The notes under the pieces: generated by a model
Told to the model about the DNA's origin: nothing
Databases searched by the model: none
What the model saw: only the letters and a program-made list of their open reading frames with translations
In this document: positions 13,164-21,053 of the stretch, in pieces
Position numbering within the stretch: the stretch's first letter is position 1
Layout: each line of letters opens with the position of its first letter
Translations under genes and position numbers: made by a program
From: UBA12068 sp038318455
GTDB taxonomy: Bacteria; Patescibacteriota; Minisyncoccia; Moranbacterales; GWC2-37-73
Assembly: GCA_038318455.1 (NCBI GenBank)
Contig: JBBQCF010000009.1
Coordinates: 1-26,899 of the forward strand
Reading direction: 5' to 3'
DNA length: 26,899 nucleotides

Positions 13164-14252
13164 ATGATTCAAGCAAGTATTTTTCCTGGACGCTATGTTC
13201 AGGGCGCAGGGGCACTTTCAGGTCTTGGAAAAGAAGCCGCACGATTTGGAAAAAAAGCATTCGCCGTTTGTGATCCATTTGTAATTGAATCGATCATACC
13301 GTCTTATGCTGAAGAAATAAAAAAAGAAGTTGAAATTAATTTTGAAAAATTCAATGGAGAATGCTGTGACAAGGAAATAAAAAGAATCATCGAATTGGCT
13401 AAAAAGGAAAAAAGTCAGGTTATTATTGCGGTTGGTGGTGGAAAAACTATTGATACTGCCAAAGCAGTAGCTTTTGAGTTGAAATTGCCAGTGATTGTTG
13501 CTCCAACAATCGCATCTACGGATGCTCCTTGTAGCGCTCTTTCAGTTATTTATACTGATGAGGGTGTGGTTGATCGTTATTTATTTTTACCAACAAATCC
13601 GAATAGTGTTTTGGTTGATACTACTGTAATTGCCAATGCACCAGTAAGATTTTTGGTTTCAGGCATGGGAGATGCACTTTCAACTTGGCTTGAGGCTAAA
13701 TCTTGCCAAACAAAATATGCCAACAACTTTGCAGGTGAAAAAGGATCAATGACAGCATACGCCCTAGCTAAACTTTGTTATGATACTCTTTTGGAATATG
13801 GAAAGATTGCAAAAATTTCCAATGAAGCCAATATTGTAACTCCAGCCTTTGAAAAAGTCGTGGAAGCTAACACATTGTTGAGTGGTCTTGGCTTTGAGAG
13901 TGGTGGGATTGCATCATGCCATGCTGTGCACAATGGCCTTACCATGCTTGAGCCTACGCATAAATATTTTCATGGGGAAAAAGTTGCAATTGGAGTTGTT
14001 ACATCCTTGTTTCTTACAGATAAGCCAGCACAATTTATAAATGAAGTATACACTTTTTGTGAATCAATTGGCTTGCCAACAACTCTTGCTCAAGTTGGTC
14101 TTGAAAATCCAACCGATGATGATTTGATGAAAGTGGCGCAAAGAGCCTGCGCTGAAGGCGAAACTATTTATAATGAACTTGTGCCGATAACTCCAGAGGC
14201 TGTGTTTGCTGCAATTAAAGCGGCTGATGCTTATGGACGTTCTAGAAAATAA
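13164..14252 (+). CDS. gldA: Glycerol dehydrogenase family protein (GldA-like)
   Basis: A 362-aa iron/zinc-type alcohol dehydrogenase. NAD is bound through GGGKTID at 91-97 and the PTIASTDAP segment (114-122). Metal ligands expected for GldA are present: Asp170 (SGMGDALS), His253 (SCHAVHNG) and His270 (KYFHGEK). Length and motifs fit NAD-dependent glycerol dehydrogenase, which interconverts glycerol and dihydroxyacetone in the cytosol. In a small fermentative genome it may serve to dispose of reducing power. The gene stands alone between its promoter-hairpin cassette and a terminator at 14270-14300. Sequence alone cannot exclude other polyols or hydroxy acids. Confidence 0.9.
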   Translation: MIQASIFPGRYVQGAGALSGLGKEAARFGKKAFAVCDPFVIESIIPSYAEEIKKEVEINFEKFNGECCDKEIKRIIELAKKEKSQVIIAVGGGKTIDTAKAVAFELKLPVIVAPTIASTDAPCSALSVIYTDEGVVDRYLFLPTNPNSVLVDTTVIANAPVRFLVSGMGDALSTWLEAKSCQTKYANNFAGEKGSMTAYALAKLCYDTLLEYGKIAKISNEANIVTPAFEKVVEANTLLSGLGFESGGIASCHAVHNGLTMLEPTHKYFHGEKVAIGVVTSLFLTDKPAQFINEVYTFCESIGLPTTLAQVGLENPTDDDLMKVAQRACAEGETIYNELVPITPEAVFAAIKAADAYGRSRK

Positions 14253-14269
14253 AAATAATAACAATTGAA

Positions 14270-14300
14270 AACAGTCAGTATTTATACTGGCTGTTTTTTT
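14270..14300 (+). terminator. Intrinsic terminator after gldA
   Basis: AACAGTCAGT (14270-14279) pairs with ACTGGCTGTT (14286-14295), one G-U pair, 6-base loop, then a T-run to 14300. Confidence 0.85.
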
Positions 14301-14469
14301 GTTGAGCTTGATGATAATTTTAATTTTTATAAACTTGAATTTATACATGATTTTTTATTAATAATAAGAAATAACATTTATTTGAAAATATTTCAGCTAA
14401 AAAGTGTACTAATAAATACGATTGATTAATTGTGGGCATATATTAATGATTTTAAAGAAATAAATAATT

Positions 14470-15384
14470 ATGAAATTAAATAAATTAACTCGAGAAGAGC
14501 AACGAGTGATTATAGAAAAAGGAACAGAGGCTCCACATTCTGGAGAATATGATAGTTTTTTGCAAGAAGGTATGTATGTTTGCAGGCGATGTGGCGCATT
14601 TTTGTATCGTTCAGAGGATAAATTTGATGCACATTGCGGGTGGCCTAGTTTTGATGATACTGTCTTGGGCGCAGTAAAAAGCAGTGTTGACGCTGATGGA
14701 AGAAGGACTGAAATAACCTGCGAGCGTTGCGATGCGCACCTGGGACATGTTTTTATAGGTGAAAAAATGACACCAAAAAACACTAGACATTGTGTTAATT
14801 CTCTCTCTATGAGATTTGTTTCAAAAGTTGAAACAGCAAAAAAACATAGTTTCGCCTATTTTGGCAGTGGTTGTTTTTGGTGTTCGGAAGCTACCTTCAA
14901 GATGATCAGGGGCGTTATTTCTGTTGTGCCAGGTTATGCTGGAGGAACTGAAATGGGCGATGACAAAGTCGTGACTTATAAAAAAGTTTCAACTGGAAAA
15001 ACAGGTCATGCAGAAGTAATAAGAATCGAATATGATTCATCCACTATCTCTTATGAAGGCTTGCTGAATGTATTTTTTGCTGCGCATGACCCAACCACCT
15101 TAAATAGGCAGGGAAATGATACGGGAACGCAATACCGCTCGATTATTTTGTACTCAACTGAATTGGAAAAAGAGATTAGTGAAAAAATGATTAACAGTCT
15201 TGATCAAGAAAAAGTTTTTGAAGATAAAATTGTGACAGAAATTAAGCAATTAGGGGAATTTTATGAGGCAGAAGCTTATCATCATGATTATTTTGACAAA
15301 AATCCCAATACTGCCTATTGTCAGGCTATTATTGCGCCAAAATTAGTAAAATTAAGAAATAATGTTAAAAAATATTTAAAATAA
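14470..15384 (+). CDS. msrBA: Bifunctional methionine sulfoxide reductase MsrB-MsrA
   Basis: A 304-aa fusion that repairs both epimers of methionine sulfoxide. Residues ~1-120 are MsrB: zinc cysteines Cys38/Cys41 and Cys84/Cys87, Cys56 (HCGWPSF) at the usual resolving position, and catalytic Cys108 in RHCVNSLSMRF. Residues ~127-300 are MsrA: GCFWC at 134-138 with catalytic Cys135, then VVPGYAGG and GHAEV. The B-then-A order differs from MsrAB of pneumococcus and Neisseria PilB. There is no signal peptide, so it is cytosolic and would need thioredoxin. It is alone in its unit, with a terminator at 15426-15456. Confidence 0.96.
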   Translation: MKLNKLTREEQRVIIEKGTEAPHSGEYDSFLQEGMYVCRRCGAFLYRSEDKFDAHCGWPSFDDTVLGAVKSSVDADGRRTEITCERCDAHLGHVFIGEKMTPKNTRHCVNSLSMRFVSKVETAKKHSFAYFGSGCFWCSEATFKMIRGVISVVPGYAGGTEMGDDKVVTYKKVSTGKTGHAEVIRIEYDSSTISYEGLLNVFFAAHDPTTLNRQGNDTGTQYRSIILYSTELEKEISEKMINSLDQEKVFEDKIVTEIKQLGEFYEAEAYHHDYFDKNPNTAYCQAIIAPKLVKLRNNVKKYLK

Positions 15385-15425
15385 GGCATAAAATATAGTT
15401 GCTAATAGATTCGGCAGATTTACAA

Positions 15426-15456
15426 AAATAACTCCCATGGGGGGAGTTATTTTTTT
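15426..15456 (+). terminator. Intrinsic terminator after msrBA
   Basis: A perfect 11-bp stem, AAATAACTCCC (15426-15436) with 15442-15452, loop of five, then a T-run. Confidence 0.9.
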
Positions 15457-15493
15457 GTATAAAAAGTCAGGAAGTCACTAATATTAGTTGGCA

Positions 15494-15550
15494 TTGACAA
15501 GTTATTGAAAATGGAATATCATTAGATAGTCTAATAATTAAGATATCTAA
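15494..15550 (+). promoter_or_regulatory. Promoter and probable MarR autoregulatory operator
   Basis: TTGACA (15494-15499) and TATCAT (15517-15522) are 17 bases apart. Immediately after the -10 lies the dyad ATTAGA-TAG-TCTAAT (15521-15535), and TTAGATA (15522-15528) also pairs with TATCTAA (15544-15550). These palindromes cover the transcription start and run up to the ATG at 15553, the usual site for MarR self-repression. Confidence 0.7.
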
Positions 15551-15552
15551 CA

Positions 15553-15963
15553 ATGAATGAAAAAATAGATCAAATTATATCATTGATTTTCATGACTCGG
15601 CGTGTGATGCATGAGCAAATAAGGGATCATGAGCATAAGAATTTTTCTTCTCTTCACTTTGTGACTTTGCAATATGTGAAGGAGAATAAGCCACCAATGA
15701 AGGAATTGGCTGAATTTCTTTCTATTACACCACCTTCAGCCACTTCGCTTGTAAATTCCTTAGTTGAGTCAAAGATGATAGAGCGAACAGCGGACGAAAG
15801 TGATCGCAGGATAGTGAGAATTGATATCACCAAAAAGGGTGATGGCCAAATGAAAAAGTGCAAAGAAAGAATGACTGGGCATATGAAGCAAAAATTAATG
15901 AGGTTAAATGAGGGTGAGCAAAAAGAATTAATAAAAATTTTAACCAAAATAACAGAGGCTTAA
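15553..15963 (+). CDS. MarR family transcriptional regulator
   Basis: A 136-aa winged-helix regulator. The recognition helix lies around residues 50-75 (MKELAEFLSITPPSATSLVNSL) and the wing contains DESDRRIVRIDIT (about 81-93), the MarR hallmark. N- and C-terminal helices form the dimer interface. It is the first gene of an operon with two adaptor proteins and an MFS pump, and its own promoter contains palindromes. It most likely represses the operon until a toxic small molecule binds, as EmrR does for emrAB. The ligand is unknown. Confidence 0.93.
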   Translation: MNEKIDQIISLIFMTRRVMHEQIRDHEHKNFSSLHFVTLQYVKENKPPMKELAEFLSITPPSATSLVNSLVESKMIERTADESDRRIVRIDITKKGDGQMKKCKERMTGHMKQKLMRLNEGEQKELIKILTKITEA

Positions 15964-15982
15964 TATTTAAATTGATAAAACA

Positions 15983-16585
15983 ATGAATAAAAAAATAATT
16001 ATAATTTATACTTTTGTGTTGCTGTTAGTAGGAATTGGAGCTATCGCCTTTATTAATCTTAGCTTGACTAAACAAGTTCCAACTAATGAAATAAGTGAAA
16101 AAAATGATATCGCAAATGTTGATGTTATGTCATCAAAAAAAACAGACTTATCTTTTGAGGTAAGTGGAAAAGTAGTTAATATTTCCAAGCAAGTAGGGGA
16201 TGCTGTTGAACAAGGAGAAATTATTGCAAAACTTGACGACAGTGTTGCGCTTACTCAATATAATCAAGCACAATCTGGTGTGACTATTGCCAAGACTGAT
16301 CTTGTCGCCTTGGAAAAAACACTTAAACGTGAAGAATTGAAATTAAAGGATTTGCGCGACAATGAAAAAAAAGTTCAAAAGGCGCAGGTGTCATTGATCA
16401 AAGAAAATATTGCTTCTCAACAAGCTCGAATTTCGCAAGCAAATGATGCATTGAGTAATGCAAAAATACAGCTAAGTAAATACGTTCTTAAATCTCCAGT
16501 TGCTGGAATAATCACCAGGCAGAGTTTAAATTTGGGTGAAATTGCAAATCCAAATGTTTCAATTGCAACTTTGGAATTTAAATAA
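15983..16585 (+). CDS. HlyD/EmrA-like adaptor, hairpin part only
   Basis: A 200-aa membrane-anchored efflux adaptor. It has one N-terminal helix (about 5-27), a first lipoyl half (EVSGKVVNISKQVGDAVEQG, about 60-79), a coiled-coil hairpin (about 90-160, many Ala, Lys, Glu and Gln), and a second lipoyl half (LKSPVAGIITRQSLNLGE) ending almost at the stop. The beta-barrel and membrane-proximal domains that normally follow are missing. The next gene has those domains but no hairpin, so the two may act as one adaptor. I see no frameshift that would join them. It begins 19 bases after marR. Confidence 0.85.
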   Translation: MNKKIIIIYTFVLLLVGIGAIAFINLSLTKQVPTNEISEKNDIANVDVMSSKKTDLSFEVSGKVVNISKQVGDAVEQGEIIAKLDDSVALTQYNQAQSGVTIAKTDLVALEKTLKREELKLKDLRDNEKKVQKAQVSLIKENIASQQARISQANDALSNAKIQLSKYVLKSPVAGIITRQSLNLGEIANPNVSIATLEFK

Positions 16586-16624
16586 TTTTTTATTTTAAAA
16601 TAACTTTATTAATAAGGGAAAAAT

Positions 16625-17266
16625 ATGACAAAATTAGCATCAAATTCAAACAAGATTGCAAAGAAAACAGGAATTATTCTTATGATATTTATCACGGTTT
16701 TAATGCTTGGAGCTGTGGGTGTTTTTTATTGGCAAACAACTAAAGATCAGATATATGCTGATAAAGCTGAAATTTCAGCCCCGATTGTGGCGCTTTCATC
16801 ATCGCGAGAAGGAGAGCTTAAAAAAATATTTGTGAAAGTTGGCGATGTTGTTTCGGGTGATACGGTGGTAGCTCAAGTTGGAGATGAAACGATAAAAACA
16901 ACGACACCTGGCTTAGTTGTTCAAGTAAATAATAATATTGGAGAAAATTTTTCTGCCAATAAGTCAGTCATTGCTATTATAAATCCAGCTGAATTACGAG
17001 TGGTAGCTCAAATTGAAGAAAATAAGGGATTAAAAGATATTTTGATTGGTCAACAGGTGATGTTTAAGGTGGATGCATTTGGAAGTCAAAAATTCTTTGG
17101 AACCGTGGATGAAATAGCAGCTTCCTCCAGGCAATCAGGGGTGGTTTTTAATATTTCAGATAAACGCGAGATTAAAATTTTCGATGTTAAAATAAAATTT
17201 GATCAAAAGCAATATGTTGAGCTTAAAAATGGAATGTCAGCTAAGGCTTGGATTTATACTAAGTAA
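16625..17266 (+). CDS. HlyD/EmrA-like adaptor, barrel part only
   Basis: A 213-aa protein with one N-terminal membrane helix (about 16-37). It has two lipoyl halves directly joined (EGELKKIFVKVGDVVSGDTV and TTTPGLVVQVNNNIGENFSA) without a coiled-coil insert, then a beta-barrel domain (about 120-213, from AELRVVAQIEENKGL to MSAKAWIYTK). It complements the upstream protein, which has the hairpin but no barrel. GGGA-like bases precede the ATG (AAGGGAAAAAT). It lies 11 bases before the MFS gene. Its probable role is a periplasmic or extracytoplasmic collar for the pump. Confidence 0.85.
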   Translation: MTKLASNSNKIAKKTGIILMIFITVLMLGAVGVFYWQTTKDQIYADKAEISAPIVALSSSREGELKKIFVKVGDVVSGDTVVAQVGDETIKTTTPGLVVQVNNNIGENFSANKSVIAIINPAELRVVAQIEENKGLKDILIGQQVMFKVDAFGSQKFFGTVDEIAASSRQSGVVFNISDKREIKIFDVKIKFDQKQYVELKNGMSAKAWIYTK

Positions 17267-17277
17267 TTCAAAATAAA

Positions 17278-18759
17278 ATGGAAGAAAAGAAAGCAAATAA
17301 TTTAAAGTGGATGATATTGCTGACGGTGATTGTCGGAACCTTTCTAGGGAGACTCGATCAAACTATTGTAAATCTTGCTTTGCCTAAAATTATTAATGAT
17401 TATGGCATCACGGTTTCTTCGGCTGGCTGGATAGCGACTGCTTATATTTTGGCTAATGCTATTTTTGTGCCTATTTGGGGGAAGCTTGGAGATACAATTG
17501 GTCAGAAAAAAGTTTATCTGATTGGCTTTAGTCTTTTTATTGTTGGTAGCGTGCTAGCTGGCTTAGCATGGAATTTGAATTCCATGATTATTTTTCGTGT
17601 TATTCAAGCTATTGCTGGCTCTGCTGATTATCCAACCGCAATGGCAATTATCGCGCTTAATTTTAAGCCTGGAAAAGATCGCGCTCAAGCTTTGGGAATT
17701 TGGTCATCTTCTTTTGCTGCTGCTACAGTTTTTGGACCGCTTATTGGTGGACCATTGATTGATAACTTTGGTTGGCGTAGCGTTTTTTTGATAAATTTGC
17801 CAGTGGGAATAATTGGAATTTTAATGGCAATGAAGTTTATTCATGAAGCTGAAATTGTGAGAAGAAAAGATAGATTTGATTGGTGGGGAGCAATAACTTT
17901 AGGTATAGCTCTAACTTCAACAGTATTAGTTTTAGACAAAGGAATGGATTGGGGCTGGCTATCTCTTGGTAGCATGCTTTCATATATAACTGCTATTGTT
18001 TTTTTCTATGTGTTTATTATGATCGAGCAAGGTCATGATGATGCTATTATTGATTTAAAATTTTTCAAAAATAAAATTTTCGTTAATGTGCTTTTGAATA
18101 ATTTTATTGTCTTTATGACCATGATGGGAAGCATGTTTTTGATTCCAGTTTTTGCGCAAACCTTCCTTGGATATGACGCCACACAAACAGGATTTTTGTT
18201 TATGCCAATGGCTTTTGCGATGATGATGGCTGCGCCAATCGGAGGAAGTTTAGTCGGAAAAATAGAGGCACGCTGGGTTATTATGGTCAGTACATTAATA
18301 GCTGGAATCGGCTTGTGGATGTTTTCATTTTTAGATCCACGTTCAACCGCTATTGATATTATGATTCCTCTTGGTGTTATGGCTTTTGGTATGGGTCTTG
18401 GAATGGCACAAAGAACTAATATTATCGCATCTGCCGTTCCTCAAAACGAAGTAGGAGCTGCTTCATCTGTTTTAGCTTTAGCACGAAACATTGCAGGAGC
18501 TTTTGGAATCGCTGTTTTTGGGACTATTTTGCAAAATACAATCAAAGGCAATGTAATGGAGATTGGAAAATATAGCACAATCAATTCACAAGATCCAAAT
18601 ATAATTCAAGAGGCAATTGCTCTGATAACGCTTAAAGCGCAAATATCCGCTTATGATACTGTTTTTATTACCGCTGCTGCCATTGCTGTGCTTGGAGCTA
18701 TTACGGCTTATTGGATCAAAGTCAAACGGGAAGTGCATCAAGAAGTTTTTGTTGAATAA
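17278..18759 (+). CDS. MFS drug:H+ antiporter, DHA2 family (EmrB/QacA-like)
   Basis: A 493-aa pump with about 14 membrane helices. Motif D1 is visible as LDQTIVNLALP (residues ~26-36), motif A as GKLGDTIGQKK (about 63-73), and motif C as GPLIGGPLIDNFGWR (about 154-168). These define 14-helix DHA2 exporters that use the proton gradient to expel drugs, dyes or fatty acids. It is the last gene of the marR operon and is followed by a terminator-like hairpin. In Gram-negative bacteria EmrAB works with TolC; no outer-membrane channel gene is present here. Confidence 0.94.
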   Translation: MEEKKANNLKWMILLTVIVGTFLGRLDQTIVNLALPKIINDYGITVSSAGWIATAYILANAIFVPIWGKLGDTIGQKKVYLIGFSLFIVGSVLAGLAWNLNSMIIFRVIQAIAGSADYPTAMAIIALNFKPGKDRAQALGIWSSSFAAATVFGPLIGGPLIDNFGWRSVFLINLPVGIIGILMAMKFIHEAEIVRRKDRFDWWGAITLGIALTSTVLVLDKGMDWGWLSLGSMLSYITAIVFFYVFIMIEQGHDDAIIDLKFFKNKIFVNVLLNNFIVFMTMMGSMFLIPVFAQTFLGYDATQTGFLFMPMAFAMMMAAPIGGSLVGKIEARWVIMVSTLIAGIGLWMFSFLDPRSTAIDIMIPLGVMAFGMGLGMAQRTNIIASAVPQNEVGAASSVLALARNIAGAFGIAVFGTILQNTIKGNVMEIGKYSTINSQDPNIIQEAIALITLKAQISAYDTVFITAAAIAVLGAITAYWIKVKREVHQEVFVE

Positions 18760-18764
18760 TCGAA

Positions 18765-18788
18765 AAATACCATCAGGTGTATTTTTTT
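18765..18788 (+). terminator. Probable terminator of the marR-MFS operon
   Basis: AAATAC (18765-18770) pairs with GTATTT (18779-18784) around an 8-base loop, then a T-run. The stem is short. Confidence 0.6.
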
Positions 18789-18840
18789 GTGAAAAATGTT
18801 AAACTATCATACGGATATAAATAATCACAAATAAACAAAT

Positions 18841-20205
18841 ATGAAAAAAATTGTATCAATAGGCTGTGGAGGTGCGGGAATGTTTAGTGGCATCGTGGCT
18901 GGTCAACTTAAAAAGGGAAAATTTTCAGCGATTGCTTTGGCAGACGAGAAGGATATTTATTGTCGCTGTACAACCCCATATATTTTAACTGGTGAAGCCT
19001 TAATGAAAGATGCGATACAGCCTGATAGTATGGCAGGTGATTATGGTGTGGAAGTTGTGCATCAAAAAGCAGTCAGTATTAATACTGCAAAAAAACAAGT
19101 TACAACTGAAAGTGGCAATGTTTTTGATTACGATTATTTGGTTATTGCTACAGGAGCTTCTCCAAAGAAACCAAAAATTAAAGGTATTGATGGAAAAAAT
19201 ATTTATACTATGCGCACCAGCAAAGATGCTGAAAGTGTGCAAGCATCAATGATTGGAGCCAAGAGCGCGGTTGTGATTGGTGCTGGTGTGATTGGGATTG
19301 AAATGGCTGGAGCACTTAAGCATGCTGGTTTAGAGGTGAGTTTGATTGAATATTCAGCTGGGATTTCAACAAATATCGCAAGTCATGAATATGGACAAAA
19401 AATAGTTAAACATCTTGAAAAAAATGGCGTGAAAGTGAAATTTAATTATGAAGCTGTTGAAATCAAGGATACTGTTGATGGTAAAAAAGAAGTTTCAATT
19501 AAAAATGGCGATGCAATAGAAAATATTTTGGCAGATGTTGTCGTTGTCGCTACGGGCGTGGTGCCAAATTTGGATGTGCTCAAAGGAAGTGATATCAAAT
19601 ATGATGAGCACGGTATTATTGTTGATGCGAAAATGCGTACTAATGTGAAAAACGTTTTTGCTTGTGGTGATTGTTGTGTACCTCTTTTTGCACCTACTGG
19701 AGAAAATCGACCAAGCCAATTGGCTAGCAGTGCAATTCAACAAGCTAAAATTGTAGGATTTCAAATTGCAGGATATCCAATTTCTTATAATGGTTCCACG
19801 GGAGCTTTTGCTTTTCAAACTATGGGCAAAGAATTTGCGTCGGCTGGTCTTAATGAAGATGAAGCACGCAAACAATTCAAATGGGTAACGGTTGGAAAAG
19901 CCCAGACAACAGATGTATATAAAGATCTTAATGTTGCTAAGCCGCTGGAAATAAAACTTATTTTTGCTGGACCAACTTTGCGCTTGGTTGGCTATGAAGC
20001 TTTCGGAAAAGGTGTGATAGCTTCTGCGGAAGTTGCTAGTTTTGCGATTGGTCTTAAACTCAATATTTTAAAAATGCTAAAATTTAACTATATTGCTCAT
20101 CCAAGCATGACAGCTTGGCCATTTATGAATCCAATTATCATGGCTAGCGAGGATGCAATGGGAATTGTGATGACAAAAATCAGAAAGTTTTTGCCATTTG
20201 TTTAA
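18841..20205 (+). CDS. FAD-dependent pyridine nucleotide-disulfide oxidoreductase, CoADR/NADH oxidase-like
   Basis: A 454-aa flavoprotein. FAD binds through GxGxxG at Gly8-Gly13, NAD(P)H through VVIGAGVIGIEMAG (about 135-148), and the second FAD motif is VFACGDC (about 276-282). A redox Cys at residue 43, in YCRCTTPYI, occupies the place of the active-site Cys43 of coenzyme A disulfide reductase and related NADH oxidases; a second Cys at 41 makes a CxC pair unusual for the group. Possible reactions are reduction of CoA disulfide or persulfide, or of oxygen with NADH. There is no rhodanese extension. With rubrerythrin, hemerythrin and the DUF2892 protein it suggests thiol or oxygen detoxification. 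Confidence 0.86.
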   Translation: MKKIVSIGCGGAGMFSGIVAGQLKKGKFSAIALADEKDIYCRCTTPYILTGEALMKDAIQPDSMAGDYGVEVVHQKAVSINTAKKQVTTESGNVFDYDYLVIATGASPKKPKIKGIDGKNIYTMRTSKDAESVQASMIGAKSAVVIGAGVIGIEMAGALKHAGLEVSLIEYSAGISTNIASHEYGQKIVKHLEKNGVKVKFNYEAVEIKDTVDGKKEVSIKNGDAIENILADVVVVATGVVPNLDVLKGSDIKYDEHGIIVDAKMRTNVKNVFACGDCCVPLFAPTGENRPSQLASSAIQQAKIVGFQIAGYPISYNGSTGAFAFQTMGKEFASAGLNEDEARKQFKWVTVGKAQTTDVYKDLNVAKPLEIKLIFAGPTLRLVGYEAFGKGVIASAEVASFAIGLKLNILKMLKFNYIAHPSMTAWPFMNPIIMASEDAMGIVMTKIRKFLPFV

Positions 20206-20240
20206 TAAATTGATTAATGTTATAAAACGGGTTGGTTTTT

Positions 20241-20251
20241 TGTGATAAAAT
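20241..20251 (+). promoter_or_regulatory. Extended -10 before the SGNH hydrolase gene
   Basis: TGTGA followed by TAAAAT (20246-20251), matching the local extended -10 style. The start near 20258 leaves a leader of about 20 bases. Confidence 0.45.
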
Positions 20252-20277
20252 ACAAAAACAAATGTTAAAATAAAGTA

Positions 20278-20991
20278 ATGAAAAAAAAATCTAACAAACA
20301 TGTGAAAATGGAGATAATTCTTGGCACAATCTTGAGCTTAGTTTTAATTATCGGTGGTTCTATGTGGTTTAACTATAAAAAACCTCAAACTGTCTGGCAA
20401 TATTTTTTATCGTATGTTGGATATAATGCACTAGATGTAAAAGCTGCAAGTAAGATTGTTTTTTTGGGAGACAGTATTACTTTCCAGGAAAATTGGAATG
20501 TACTTATGGGAGTTTCCAATATTGATAATGCGGGCGTTCCTGGCAATACGACCGATGATGTCTTGAATAGATTGGATGGTATTATTTCATCAAAACCGCA
20601 AAAATTATTCCTAATGATTGGGGCCAATGATTTGATCAGAGGAAGGGATGTTTCTTATATTTTTGCTAATTATGAAAAAATAATCAGTGAAATCAAAACA
20701 AAATCTCCCGATACGATAATATATTTGCAGAGCATGCTCCCGGTTAATAAAGATATTTTAGTGTATGGAAACCTGGATAGCCAAAAGATTAATCAAGAAA
20801 TTGTTCAGCTTAATAGTTTGATTGCGTCATTGGCAAATCAAAATAAAATTTTATTCATTAATTTACATCAGTATTTTTGTGGTGAGGATAATGAACTTTA
20901 TTTTAAATATGCTCCTGACGGCTTGCATCCTAATTCATATGGGTATGCAGTTTGGAAAAAAGTAATCATTGAATACATAAAACAAAATTAA
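20278..20991 (+). CDS. SGNH/GDSL hydrolase, membrane-anchored or secreted
   Basis: A 237-aa esterase-type enzyme with an N-terminal hydrophobic segment (about 11-29) serving as signal peptide or anchor. SGNH blocks are complete: GDSIT (64-68, nucleophile Ser66), Gly in GVPGNTT (86-92), Asn117 in IGANDL, and DGLHPN with Asp214 and His217. Such enzymes remove or transfer acyl groups on polysaccharides, lipids or peptidoglycan. The convergent neighbour is a membrane acyltransferase of the OafA type, a family often fused to SGNH domains, so the two may modify the same surface glycan. They share a symmetric terminator. Confidence 0.92.
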   Translation: MKKKSNKHVKMEIILGTILSLVLIIGGSMWFNYKKPQTVWQYFLSYVGYNALDVKAASKIVFLGDSITFQENWNVLMGVSNIDNAGVPGNTTDDVLNRLDGIISSKPQKLFLMIGANDLIRGRDVSYIFANYEKIISEIKTKSPDTIIYLQSMLPVNKDILVYGNLDSQKINQEIVQLNSLIASLANQNKILFINLHQYFCGEDNELYFKYAPDGLHPNSYGYAVWKKVIIEYIKQN

Positions 20992-21020
20992 GCCATCTTT
21001 TACCTTGCTATCTACTTATT

Positions 21021-21049
21021 AAAAAAATTCACCTTAGGTGAATTTTTTT
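21021..21049. terminator. Bidirectional terminator between convergent genes
   Basis: A perfect 13-bp inverted repeat with a 3-base loop: AAAAAAATTCACC (21021-21033), TTA, then the complement (21037-21049). A-runs and T-runs at both ends make it work on both strands. Confidence 0.9.
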
Positions 21050-21053
21050 AATT

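Noticed and set aside
16540..16640. Frameshift joining the two adaptor genes
   Set aside because: The second protein has its own membrane anchor and its own pair of lipoyl halves, so it is not the missing end of the first.
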